A stretch of DNA of 64,000 bases, taken from the NCBI RefSeq assembly GCF_035222375.1, contig NC_085890.1, forward strand, positions 2,604,001-2,668,000. Direction: 5' to 3'. This DNA is from Podospora pseudocomata. Its lineage: Eukaryota; Ascomycota; Sordariomycetes; Sordariales; Podosporaceae. The notes beneath the pieces were generated by a model, which ran no database searches, was not told the origin of the DNA, and saw nothing but the letters and a program-made list of their open reading frames with translations. The stretch's first letter is position 1. Every line of letters begins with the position of its first letter. The position numbers were made by a program, and so were the translations under genes. Of this stretch, positions 1 to 10,393 are shown piece after piece.

Positions 1-37
1 ACTGCGATAATGTGATTTTCAGACTCGACCAGCCTTA

Positions 38-90
38 ACGTATATTATAAGCGAGTCGTACATATAAGCGAGTCGTACAGTCTCCACCAC
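38..90 (+). repeat. 5' terminal inverted repeat of the Fot1-like element
   Basis: This repeat is perfectly complementary to 1122-1174. It contains two tandem copies of a 17-bp unit, TATAAGCGAGTCGTACA, at 46-62 and 63-79. Paired subterminal motifs of this kind are plausible transposase binding sites, which is an inference. Confidence 0.95.
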
Positions 91-1121
91 GACGCGCCCT
101 CCTTACACCTAACATCAATTTTTTCCACAACCCAATATGCCTCCTACTTCAAAGGAAGCCAGGATACTCTTAGCCCTTGAGGCTCTTCGAATCAATGAAA
201 AATTAAGCCTCCGAGCTGCAGCTAAGCTCTACAACGTACCAGCTATGACTCTCTCTAACCGACGCGCCGGCCGGCCTGCACGACGCGATATAACACCCAA
301 TTCGAAAAAGCTGACTCAATCGGAAGAGGAAGCTATTGTCCTATATATTATTGAGCTATGTACGCGAGCTTTTCCACCAAGATTGCGTAGTGTGAAGAAG
401 ATATGGCCAACAAACTGCTACGCGTACGCGACGCGCCCCTGTTGGCAAGCTCTGGGCACATAACTTCGTCAAACGCCAGCCACAGCTCCGTACGCGTTTT
501 AAGCGTAGATACGACTACCAGAGGGCTAAGTGGGAGGATCCAAAGGTCATTGCCGAGTGGTTTGCGCTCGTACGGAACACTAAGGCTAAGTACGGTATTG
601 TAGATGACGATATCTACAACTTCGACGAGACTGGGTTTATGATGGGTATTATCTTCGCGGGCATGGTAGTTACGACCTCGGACGGCCTTAGTAAGGCGAA
701 ACTAGCCCAGCCTGGTAACCGCGAATGGGCAACGGTAATCCAGGGAGTTAATGCCCTCGGTTGGGCCATTCCTCCTTTTATCATCTTGGCCGCGCAGTAC
801 CACCTTGCCAACGAGGCACTAAGCAAGCGCAGGAGAGCCAAAAACACGTGTGCGGCTTGGAGGATCACTTACTGTGCAGGATGCACACGATCTACTAGAC
901 CAGAAGGCCGTGGGTGGGGAGGCAGTGGAAGAAACGCAGCCGGATGGTAGTGGTGTAGGGGTGCTCGTACAAAGGTTCAATGCTGTGTTGTATGCGGCAA
1001 GCCTGGCCATAATGCACGTACTTGCCAGGAGGCTGTAGAATCGTCTGATTCGGCTGTTTCTGATGTAATTATAGTTGATTTATAGTGCTGTTATGTTGCA
1101 ATTGAGGATAATTGTTGTAGG

Positions 1122-1174
1122 GTGGTGGAGACTGTACGACTCGCTTATATGTACGACTCGCTTATAATATACGT
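1122..1174 (-). repeat. 3' terminal inverted repeat of the Fot1-like element
   Basis: This is the exact reverse complement of 38-90, including both 17-bp units. It is followed directly by the TA target duplication at 1175-1176. Confidence 0.95.
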
Positions 1175-2831
1175 TAATCCAAGTTTGTGGTTTCGGGTTG
1201 TGAAAAGAATAGATCCTTTCCGGCTGAATGGAAGATAGTCGGCAAGGGCGGTATCCCCAAAAAGTAGCTTTTCATCGTCGGCGTTATCGATAATCAAAAG
1301 CCAGTTACCCATACTCTCGCGGCCCAATGCGGACTTAATAAGTGCCTTGACATCTGCTTTTTCTTCGTCGATTCCCGGTACCTTGAGCTGCTGGCCGATA
1401 GCGCGGTATGCATTCTCGAAAGCGGTGGCATCCACAGCGGGAACCCAAAAGACCGAGCATTCCGGCTGCACGTCGCGAATGCGATAAGCGGTCTCCAGCG
1501 CGATCTGCGTCTTTCCAACCCCCCCCAGACCTTCGATGGCGGTCCGTTGGCAGTCATCTTCGTCTCCACTAGGAAGAACCCTCTTAAAAAGATCTTCGAG
1601 AATTGATTCACGCCCGACGAATTCCTTATTACGTCCGAACCGGACGATCCAGTGTCCCTTCACGGTAGCTTCACTATGTTAGTACTATTCTGGCCGTATC
1701 AGCCCACCCAGGAGATGATCAGCTTACAGTTCTCCCGCCGTTTCAAAACATCCGATGCGTTTCCCGCGAATTGCTGGACCGCATCTTTAACTAGTTTGAA
1801 GTTGGGGCATTCTGGACCCTTAAATTTATTCATCCCTGAATGGGTCGCATCCAGGCCTCGGCGAGGGAAACCATGCAGGCAGGCCGAAGACTCCGTCACA
1901 AGCTATCAAAGTCAGTTAAATATCACGAACGGGGGTAAATAACGTACAATTTTACGGGTAATACCTATTGATAGGCGATTCGCCCACTCCGACAGTAGAA
2001 TGCGTTTTAGTATCTTCGTCTTCCTGGTCTCGAAAAAGCAATTCAGGGGTAGTCGCACTGCCTCAGCATTAGCGATCTCGGCGAACTTCTGAACGCGCTG
2101 GCGGACGAAGTCGTGTTTCTGCTCAAGGTCTTTTATGAGTTGGTCAGAGGCCTGCTTTCCCATAATGCCGGCAACCAGCACCTGCCACTGAGCCTGCTTC
2201 GCAGCATCACTACCATGGAATGGAGTGGCGAGAAACACGATGCCGACAGTGGAAATCAGGATATGTCTATAGGCGCTGCCTTCCTGGGCGGCTCGGATGA
2301 TTGCCTGGGGAGGTTAACCGCTGCCCGCCGTATATGATCTAGGGACATACCTCGGCCAGAATAAGCCCTCCAAAACAAGAGGCGACGAAGATAATCGGTC
2401 GCGTTTGCGAACCACGGCCTTCGGCGATAAGACCGAGTAGCGTATCGGCATGGCCGAGCAGCGTCTGCACGGGTGCATTTGCGAAGTAGTTTGCATTCCA
2501 GTCGTACGTATATATGCGGGCCTTTGGTAGGGCTGCCGGCAGCATGTCGGCGTCCGACAGCCAGTTCACAACCCCAACCCCATTTCTTTTCTTAAACTCC
2601 CATGTCCGCGGCGACTCGGTGCCCAATCCGTGGATTGCGATAATACTGTCCGGTTAGACGTGCCTCTACGCGTTCGACCGGGTGGAACTTACTCGATCGT
2701 CGCGTCGTCGGGAGCGTCGTCGACTGGGACGATCCGGCGGAGTCCCCTGCAAGCCTAAGGATGAAGTGCCGGTAGTTAGCATCGGACGCCGCTTCTTATA
2801 TAGAGAGCGATCTCACCTCTGTCGTGGTCAT

Positions 2832-3561
2832 CCTGGGAATATTCTGAAAAGCGGGGCTCGTATTGCAGCACCAGGCTGGTAAGGGTCAGCTTCAATCGCG
2901 GCGGTGACTATGTTAAGGTCGCCGTAAGAACGAAATTGATGGAGAGAGGAGTATTTAGACTTAGCGAGACCCACAATGAGGCGCTGTTTGCCCTTTGTAT
3001 GCGTGTCACACGTCAAACGACCAACCAGCCACATCACGGCCCAACCGCTATCGAGAACCAATGGTTGGAAGTAAGGCAGGCAATTAAGTGCCTCGCGGTT
3101 ATCAAAGGAATAGTATTGGACATGGAGTATATCGAAGGACTTGGCAGCGGGCTGAGATCGCTTAATGCTTACCGCCCAAAGCGCTAAGAAGCGTTATATG
3201 TTGAAACCTGTGCTTGCAACTTGATTAGGTTATATTGTGTGTATTTCAAGCATGTATATTACTTGTCTGGAGAAGCCCAAGACCAGGGGAATTGTAACAC
3301 TGGGAACTCTCAAATACCCCATCTTTGCCAAGAACTCCATGCCCTCTGGATCACCTCACGTAATCTCCTTGTCCCCCAAAGGTGTGGCTGACCTAGCGCT
3401 ATACAATAATGCCTCAAGAATCAAGGCCTTGAACTCAACAGGTATCGAATGGCTGAGGGGAGTGGATGTAGAAAACCACAGGGCAATTTTCCTCAGTTTT
3501 CAGCAGATATTTCTGCCAGAATCGGCATCACATTTCCCTTGAATTGATTGTCTGGATGTTC
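2832..3561. other. Intergenic, no gene seen
   Basis: This stretch should hold the promoter of the minus-strand NLR gene. Open frames on the plus strand at 2936-3187 and 3237-3542 show no recognisable domain or splice context. I see no repeat or RNA gene here. Confidence 0.5.
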
Positions 3562-5102
3562 TTAGACCGAGCAGCTCTCCGATTTAACAGGGCCCCTACA
3601 CGGACACGCATCACTTTGACTACTTCCACCCCCAAATATGCTCTGATACCCGTCCCGTGAGCCTGCTTTGCCCTCCTCCACCGCCTCATACCGCGCCTTG
3701 GTTAGCCATACTCGTGGTCCATCCTTCTCTTTCACTTCCTCCTCCACCTTCAATCCATCACCTAAACCACCCGCAAAAAACCTCCTCGCCACCTCCACCC
3801 TTCCACTCCCACCTCCTCCTCCCCCACACCTCCGGCCTCTCCTCCAACCTCTCCTCCAACCCTCTACACCTCCAACACCTCCTCGTTTTCTCATCAAACG
3901 GCCTCTCCGTCCCAAAACACCCCTGACAATGAACCCCACACAAAAACCTATCACACCCCTCCTTCCGACAAGTCGGATTCCACCCATGATCCTGCCCCAA
4001 ATGCGCCCCTCCCAACCTACACCGTTTCAACTTACAATCCTTCCCCGCATGCAAGTTCCTATCCCGCACATACAACACCGATAAGTACACATCATTGCAT
4101 TCCCCTTATGTCTCCCCGGGTTGGGATGTCCACACCCCGGACGACATTTCACCGTACACCTCTTGGCCGTGTGATAAACCGGAAAAGGCATATACTTACA
4201 CCTGTTATTCTTAGCCTTAGAACAGTCAGGCGCAAAGTGGCTCTGCCCCGGCTCGTGAATGGAATCCCTGTCGGGAAGCTCGCCTCTTGCAACCATGTGC
4301 CAGTATACATCATACTCACCTGGTGACCACCCCCCGCAGTGACCACACGGCATATTGCAAACCGACATGACATGATCCTCGCCGTAATTGTCGCACTCCC
4401 GGTTAGGCTCCATGCATGCTTCCCTACAGTCTGAGCACCCTCCTCCACCCCTCCGCCTGGACTTGTTGATGCGAGTTGACATCCCTTAAAGGTTTGATAT
4501 CCCATCTTGTCATCGCAGGGCTCTCTAGGAACCTCTCCCTCGCCCACTTCGTATCCTTAACCGGCCTCGGCCTGACGTCATGAACCATCCTGCCAAAATA
4601 AGGCGACCGGCAAAACGTGCTGAACGAGTTGAGGTCGTGCTCGATGTAGTACCTCTCGAAAGCGGAGAGCAGAATATCGCCAAGGGATGGTGGCCGTCCG
4701 GAGCGGGGTTTTTGGTGCGATCATTTCTTCTTGTAGGTGCCAAAATACCACATGGATTCATCTTTCGGGTGGAGGGCCGAAATTGGCCGTAGTCCTTTGC
4801 TGAAGGGGTAATCGGCTGAGCAAAGATTCGTGCAGAGAAGCAATAGCGTGGAGGCGTTTCGGGTCGACTTGGTGGAGGGCCCGCAAGGCGACACGCCAAG
4901 GGATGCTTGTCGATGGGGTGAGGGGCCTGTCATAAAGGGAGGCAGTTGCTGGGGAGGGGTTCATAAAGTCTTGGAGCAGGTCGGCGATGAGGAGGTCAAA
5001 ATCTGTGAGTTCAATGTGGTGGTAGCGGTTGAAGGGGGTGGCGTGTGGGATGTCGACGGGGTAGTGGCGGACATGTTTGCTGTGTCCATTTGGTTCTGCC
5101 AT
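3562..5102 (-). pseudogene. Decayed cysteine-rich zinc-binding-like protein gene
   Basis: Coding-like sequence runs along the minus strand from ATG 5102 but changes frame several times. It opens with MAEPNGHSKHVRHYPVD, continues in another frame as HPKDESMWYFGTYKKK with an in-frame TGA, then LLSAFERYYIEHDLNSF. Next comes a very Cys/His-rich block between about 4440 and 3880 (CSDCREAC, CNMPCGHCGGW, CRPGCGHPNPG, CRKEGCDRFLCGVHCQGCFG). It ends with KDGPRVWLTKARYEAVEEG and a Ser/Cys-rich tail. GT-AG introns do not explain the breaks near 4720, 4450, 4050 and 3800, because the intervals are too short. I therefore read it as a degraded gene. The clustered Cys and His suggest several zinc-binding knuckles, but I do not recognise the family. 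An alternative is a gene with unusual splicing or sequencing errors. Confidence 0.5.
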
Positions 5103-5655
5103 CTTGAACTGTGAGATGTCAGGGTGAGAAAAGGTTGAAAGGGAGTGAGAGAAAGATGTGAGGTATAAGAGAAGGGGTCTTTAAGCTGCCTGGCTTGGCA
5201 GGTGATTGGGGCCCCACCACCTGGCGGGCCTTGGGGCGGGCCGCGGGAATAAGGATGAGCTGCGCCCAAAGCTAACAACCATAAGGATGCGACTACAAGA
5301 TATTTGTGTGTTTTGGAGACCAAGTATTCTTGTAGTAAACTGCCTTAAACAATCGGAAATGTCATTCACATCATGCATTGTCTCATCATGGTCATATAAG
5401 CCTATCAGCCCAAACACAACAGAACCATATCCAACCCCATTCCTATTCCAACACCAAAGGTATACTCAAAACAATCCCGCAAACTCCACGCCCATCATGC
5501 CAGCTACAAACCAAGATTATGGACAGATGTAGAATAGGTAAGCCGCGCACTGCATGCTAGGAATGCGAATCGAGGTCTGGAGAGAAAAAGCACAAGGGGG
5601 TATAAGAACAAACAAAACCAGCAATTCACCGAAGATCCAACCCATGGCTTCCTCT
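5103..5655. other. Intergenic, no gene seen
   Basis: This stretch lies between the 5' end of the decayed Cys-rich gene and the 3' end of the next minus-strand gene. It should hold the former's promoter and the latter's 3' UTR. Nothing else was recognised. Confidence 0.5.
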
Positions 5656-7329
5656 TCAAGAGACGTCCTCGTCCTCCCATCCCCCACCACCTAAATCATC
5701 TTCATCCATCATTTCTACCTCCACCTTCGTCCCTAACGCCTCTTTCCCTTGTCTGATCATCGCCATTAACCTTGCGTTGAAAGCATCCACTTTCATGTCA
5801 GCGTCCCTCTCCGCGGCCAGCTTCCTCGCTGCAAGCGCCTTAGCCTCGGCATCTAACCTTTGGCTGGCCTTGATCTCCTCCGGGTCAACGCTCGCTGCTA
5901 ATAGTGAGTGCCTCCGAGCCGTGGCAGACGCCCCACTCTGATTGCGCCGGTGAATGGTGCTGGCTGTGGTTTTTGTCGGCGATATGGGTCGCGAGGAGAC
6001 CCCACTTCCAACACTCAGCCGTGGACTTTGTCGACTGGACGGGCGTGAGGCAGAAGTAGGTATTGGTAATTGGCTTGGAGAGGCGAGGGCGGCGAATGGG
6101 TTCTTCGTTGCAGGCTGTACCGGCATCGGAATGCGGCTAGGGGTAGAGGGGGCAACGGGAGCCTGGCGGGGAGAGGCAAAGCTTGCTGGTTCGCGGGGTG
6201 GGACGAGAGGGGAACCTGCGTGGGAGGTCCGCAGGGAAGGCCGAACTGCGGCAGTCCGGGTCGGTGTTCCTGTGAACCTGGAGGATGGGACGCTGATACG
6301 CCGGCCGGAGCTCACGGCTGTGGAGGAGTAGTATCCAGGCCGAGGGGAATGTCGCACTATAGAGGCCGGTGTTCTCACTGGGACCGCCCTGGCATCGGAG
6401 CCAAATCGCCTTTGGTTTGTGTTAGCCGGACCGTCCACCACTACCCAATTCTTGAGTTCGTCGTTGTTGTAGCTAACTTGCCTCCGTTTGGCGGCTGGTG
6501 GTTGTGGTGTAGAATCCGGTGATTCGATGTAGGAAACTGCATCCTGGTATGGGGAAAACGGCTCGTAGGAACCGGCTTTCTCCTGGTCGTTTTCTGGCTC
6601 GGGGTATCCATCCTGTATCCTTTGGTCGGTCATGGTCTCTTCGCTCGCCGGAGTAGGTTCGTCGTGCTGGTTAGCCCACGGCTTTCCTGTAGTCTCGGGG
6701 ATCGTCGTTCCATTCGCCGTGTACGCTGTCCCTCCGCCCGCCTGGAAGCCCCTGAATGCGCCCTTTGTGCAGAACTCCCATACCTTCCCTACCACCTCAC
6801 CCAACGTGCCAAGCGTGAATATCCTCCATGCCGCCGAAGTCGACGGTTGTGCGTTCGGGGTTTCGTCGTGGTGCGCTGATGGCACCTCGAAGTCTGGGGC
6901 AACCTTGGTGGGACCTAGAGCTCTCCTGTAGTCAACATCAGAGTAGACACTGTCCTCCAACAGGCCATTCTCAACCCCGATGGGAGCCCCCATCGGCGTT
7001 GCATTGATTTGCCCTGCCAGAGTATATCTAAACTGACAACCCTTCTCCTCTTCTCTGATGTCGTGCGCACCGTCCATGTCCATGTTCCATCCCATCGGTG
7101 TTGATGACCTTGTGCTGGCACGTTTTCGCTTGGCAGTGCCTGTGCCGAGGGCACCGTTGCCGTGTGTGTTCGTCATTGAGACATCAGAATACAGGCTCCC
7201 GTAGGTCGAGGCGGTCGGTGATGTGGCCGGAGGTCGAAACATGCCTGCGCTAAGTGTCTGGCCAGATTTTGGCGACGTATCGAAGTGAAATGTGCCAGGC
7301 ACATGGAACTGTGGTGAGTACGACGCCAT
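5656..7329 (-). CDS. Conserved fungal hypothetical protein, largely disordered
   Basis: This is a 557-aa open frame from the first ATG at 7329 (MASYSPQFHVPGTFHF). The frame stays open upstream to about 7503 but without an ATG, so an upstream exon is possible. The protein is Ser/Pro/Arg-rich and low-complexity apart from a short ordered-looking stretch in the middle (GTLGEVVGKVWEFCTKG), with an NWVVVDGP motif further on. The C-terminal 70 residues are charged and helix-prone (RLDAEAKALAARKLAAERDA, then KVEVEMMDEDD) and could form a coiled coil. The basic motif GTAKRKR may be a nuclear signal. I do not recognise a named family. The pattern resembles conserved filamentous-ascomycete proteins of unknown function, possibly nuclear. 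Confidence 0.75.
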   Translation of the reverse strand: MASYSPQFHVPGTFHFDTSPKSGQTLSAGMFRPPATSPTASTYGSLYSDVSMTNTHGNGALGTGTAKRKRASTRSSTPMGWNMDMDGAHDIREEEKGCQFRYTLAGQINATPMGAPIGVENGLLEDSVYSDVDYRRALGPTKVAPDFEVPSAHHDETPNAQPSTSAAWRIFTLGTLGEVVGKVWEFCTKGAFRGFQAGGGTAYTANGTTIPETTGKPWANQHDEPTPASEETMTDQRIQDGYPEPENDQEKAGSYEPFSPYQDAVSYIESPDSTPQPPAAKRRQVSYNNDELKNWVVVDGPANTNQRRFGSDARAVPVRTPASIVRHSPRPGYYSSTAVSSGRRISVPSSRFTGTPTRTAAVRPSLRTSHAGSPLVPPREPASFASPRQAPVAPSTPSRIPMPVQPATKNPFAALASPSQLPIPTSASRPSSRQSPRLSVGSGVSSRPISPTKTTASTIHRRNQSGASATARRHSLLAASVDPEEIKASQRLDAEAKALAARKLAAERDADMKVDAFNARLMAMIRQGKEALGTKVEVEMMDEDDLGGGGWEDEDVS

Positions 7330-8548
7330 GGGGAACGGCTGGGCGGTGCCGAAGTGTGTCTCGATCGCGATGTCGACGCCCGACTGTTCCAGCGCAGAGC
7401 TTGATGGTTCAGTGATCCGACAAGCTGATGGGGTAGAATGGTCACAGACTGTTGATTCGCAGGCTCTCAGTCGCAGTGGATGGCGAGGATTCAGCAGACG
7501 CACATGGTCCGCCTGTAATCGCTATTCGTTCTTCGGTCTGAACTGCTGTCTTTTCCGCGCGGTGTTCAATGTTGTACACTCTCTTTCCTCACAGTCGAGT
7601 CGGGACTGAAGGGGCTGGTCTGGTCTCGTGGTCCCGTGGTTGAGTTGTCAGCGAGTGGGGTTGTTGAGCTGGCGGAGCTTGACGAACAGCCAACCAGATG
7701 TAAGGGCTGGCGAACTGGTGAGCGCCCGGTGCAAGTGGCAGCTTCACCGCCAACCTCAAGCCTGGATCCCTATCTTGCGATTGTTGTCGCACTGGAGCCG
7801 CTGTGTTCAAATGGCCACGCCGGGGCTTTTGTCAACTGTCGGGGCATATAAACATTGGCCGTCTCAGGAGTTGGAAAACGAATGGATGGATCTTTGCTCC
7901 TTCAATTGTGTGAAAGCACCGTCGCCGAATGTTTTTTGTTGAAGTGGAATGCGCCGGCGCCAAATATTCACCGCCTAGCTGGTATATCCCGGCACCAAGT
8001 GGGGTGACGTAGCGGCGGGTATGTGTTAAAGCCGTTCTGACAGTTCTTGGTCAGGGACCAAGCGCAATGCTGAAGATCCGAGGGACTGAGGCAAAGGGAG
8101 GTCACAACGTCACGGTTGTCACCACTCTACGAAGAATAATAGTTTGGGATAAGTATCAGGTTGTCAGCGGTCATTGGCATGTTCTGGTCAACAGCGCGAC
8201 CACGACGGTTGCTGTGGCAAACAAGGACCATTGAATATATTGATGGTGGGGTTTGGAACAACCCACCAATGCAGAGAAGGCGGTTGAAATTTGGGGAATT
8301 TGTACGTACAGTGCATTGGAGCCCGCCCCCACCATTAAATCCGGGGTCTTCTCCATATCACCGACTCTTAACATCATATGCTGCCTATTGTAATGGTGCA
8401 ACTAATAGTTGTAGTTATTGCTTCTAAACCTTGCGGTAGGAATAGCCTCGTCATGCCATGCAAGTCCCACACAAAACCCAAATGCTCCGCGCAGAAAGCC
8501 CGTTCATAAAAGGCAAAAATCATGGCATCATAACCCTGACCTCGCCGT
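7330..8548. other. Intergenic, no gene seen
   Basis: This interval of about 1.2 kb should hold the promoter of the gene ending at 5656 and the 3' UTR of the HD-domain gene. Several short frames exist (for example 8161-8427), but none has a domain, a plausible start context or splice signals. Confidence 0.5.
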
Positions 8549-9495
8549 CTACTCCTTGTTGTAGTAGTCGTCCTGCATAGCCTTCTTCTGAGCAGAGACG
8601 CCGGAAGATTCGACGGCTTTGTCGCCCCTAACGTGCTCATGTCCAACCCAGTACGCATTCCACTCCTTCAAGAGATCGTCCGCCCAGGCCTGAATCTCGG
8701 GCAGTACGATCCTAGTCTTAACATAGGCAAATTCACCCAGGTCTAGCTTGTGGTCACCGCGCTTCTCGTACTCTACCATCTGCAAAAGAAGCTCCATCTT
8801 GTCGATGTCGTGCACATAGTGGCTCTCTAGTGTCTTGGAGTCTTCGTATTCCTGCCAGATAGCGCGAATCTCCTCGCCCACCTTCCCGCCGTCCACGTTG
8901 CCCAGCAAGCCCTTGGTGATGTAGTCCATAGTTGTGGCCTCCCGGCGGCTCTTCTCCTGCTTCGGAACTCCGTCCACGGGTGTGATGTCGCCAACAATCG
9001 ACTCGGCCATGTCGTGAATCAGGCACATCTTCATGCACTTCGCCATGTCAAGTTTGCTAGCCAGCGCTGGGGGGGCAAGCATGCTGATCAGGGACATGCG
9101 GTACATGTGGTCGGAGATGGATTCGCCCCTGAAACAAAATGTGTCAGTCTGGTCTCACAGAGTCAACACTGCTTGGAGCAACCCACCTGTTGATTCCAAA
9201 TCGCCGCCACCCCTCGCGCTTGTTCGTCTTCAGCTTCTCGAGAATGTGGAAGAAGGCTAGCGGTGAGGTTGTACCCTCGGTAGGTTTGTCGCCTGGAAGC
9301 GCATCGAGAACTTTGCCTACTGTCCACTCGCCCTCGACTTGGGGAAGTTGTACTTCGGCCACGTCTGTCCAGTCCAAAGATAAGCATCTGAGTGGTATGC
9401 GCAAGGAATTCCGGGTGTCGAAACCTACCTGGAACAGCATCATGGCCGTTTGCGGACACTCCATTCGAGCCGTTCTCTTTGGCGCTTGGAGACAT
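8549..9495 (-). CDS. HD-domain hydrolase, HDDC2/YfbR (5'-deoxynucleotidase) type
   Basis: Three exons are read on the minus strand: 9495-9429, 9364-9187 and 9128-8549. They give a 274-aa protein starting MSPSAKENGSNG. Donors are GTAGGT and GTGGGT, and the phases join cleanly (D at the first junction, R at the second). Metal-binding residues of the HD fold are visible: H89 in SDHMYRMS, the HD pair in CLIHDMAESIVGD (residues 120-121), and the downstream HDIDKMELLLQ. The family removes phosphate from 5'-deoxynucleoside monophosphates in nucleotide salvage. The fungal members are close to human HDDC2 and yeast YGK1/YBR242W. The N-terminal 25 residues are low-complexity. Confidence is high for the family and lower for the exact substrate. 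Confidence 0.9.
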
Positions 9496-10393
9496 ATCTT
9501 GGCCCTGGTGTGTGTACTCGAAAAGGCAGAATGACGGAAGTGGCAGAATCGCCCCAGCTAAGTTGGTGGGCGTTGACACAGTAAACCGTGAGGGCGTCGG
9601 CGTGGAAAGAACGAGCCAAACGTCAGAAGAAGTAGGGTATTTGATGCAAAATCTCTTCTGTCACAGAACAGCAGGCATTGGCTTGTTTATACCTTTTCGC
9701 AGGAGAGGAAAACAAAGAGAAGCTGGCAGCAACCAAGAGTCAGATGAAACCCCAGATCTGGGTGCAGCTGTGGAGCCCTACACCGCTGGCGGCCGGCATC
9801 TCAACAGCCCCACGTCAGCGGCACTGGGCGATGACTTCCAGGCCCCGAAAAGACAGGGGGGTTTTGCTACCAACAGCGGCCCAGCGCGGGCTGCTGGCAT
9901 TTCCAATTCGGTGCCTGAGAGAGGCACGGCCGGATCGGCTTGGGCCCCGGAAGATGGACAGGATGGAGATCGCTGAACCCTTTCAGTGGATGCAGATTTG
10001 TGTGATGTCACCGGCCCTGCAAGTTAGGCTGCAACTGGCCATATTCTCCGGATTGCACGCACCTTCATGCGACTTTGATCTTGACCTTCTACTTTGGATG
10101 TCAAATTGCTCTCATACACCACATCACCCCATCACTCCATACACCATTGCGAAAATGGGTCAACTTTCGATCTTGAGTCACATTCGGTGTGGGCAGCAGC
10201 ATTCGCAAGTGATGTTCAAGTCATCTTCAACCTCCAGTCGGCCCGGAACCCAGTTGGCAGCCGAGACCTGCCTTTAGGAAGGTTATCAAGTTGTCTCGTT
10301 TTCGACTCCATCTCGTGGCTATTTGCAGAATCTCATTCAATATTCACTCTACCGGCCGAGAGATTTGTTTGAAACTCCGCAGGCTAATGACCA
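9496..10393. other. Intergenic, no gene seen
   Basis: This 900-bp interval lies between two minus-strand genes. Open frames at 9392-9976 and 9678-10277 on the plus strand lack domains and codon regularity. It should hold the promoter of the HD-domain gene and the 3' UTR of the GMC oxidoreductase. Confidence 0.5.

Larger units (their letters stand above)
38..1174 (+). mobile_element. Fot1/pogo-type (Tc1-mariner superfamily) DNA transposon, internally deleted
   Basis: The element is 1137 bp, flanked by TA on both sides (36-37 and 1175-1176), with perfect terminal inverted repeats at 38-90 and 1122-1174. A Psq/CENP-B type helix-turn-helix starts at ATG 137. A later frame carries the first catalytic block of the DDE nuclease (DDIYNFDETGFMMGI, about 605-655) and QPGNREWATVIQGVN. 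The frame then jumps to C-terminal sequence (ANEALSKRRRAK), so the middle and end of the DDE domain are missing. A CCHC zinc knuckle (CGKPGHNARTC) remains near 995-1030, out of frame. At least one frame break lies between the helix-turn-helix and the DDE part. Full-length Fot1 relatives encode about 500-550 aa, so this copy cannot make its own transposase. The insertion looks recent because the TIRs are identical and the host frame is intact on both sides. Confidence 0.9.
1..2831 (-). pseudogene. NLR gene: SesB-like hydrolase + NB-ARC, interrupted by a DNA transposon
   Basis: This is a fungal NOD-like receptor (STAND NTPase), a family tied to nonself recognition and heterokaryon incompatibility. 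I read six exons on the minus strand: 2831-2817, 2754-2693, 2645-2351, 2304-1948, 1902-1728 and 1668-1175, joined by GT-AG introns with CTAAC-like branch sites. The start ATG at 2831 gives a 15-nt first exon that splices in phase. The N-terminal part matches the alpha/beta-hydrolase of SesB-like NLRs (AIHGLGTESPRTW; elbow VASCFGGL, with Cys where Ser is usual). The second part is NB-ARC, with a P-loop (GLGGVGKT), Walker B (LLIIDNADD) and FTTRN. Frame stops in a Fot1-like element (38-1174) inserted at a TA. On its far side the same frame resumes with LVESENHIIA and runs off the left edge. C-terminal repeats (TPR, WD40 or ankyrin) would lie outside the window. The exon 5/6 junction is the least certain. 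Confidence 0.8.
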
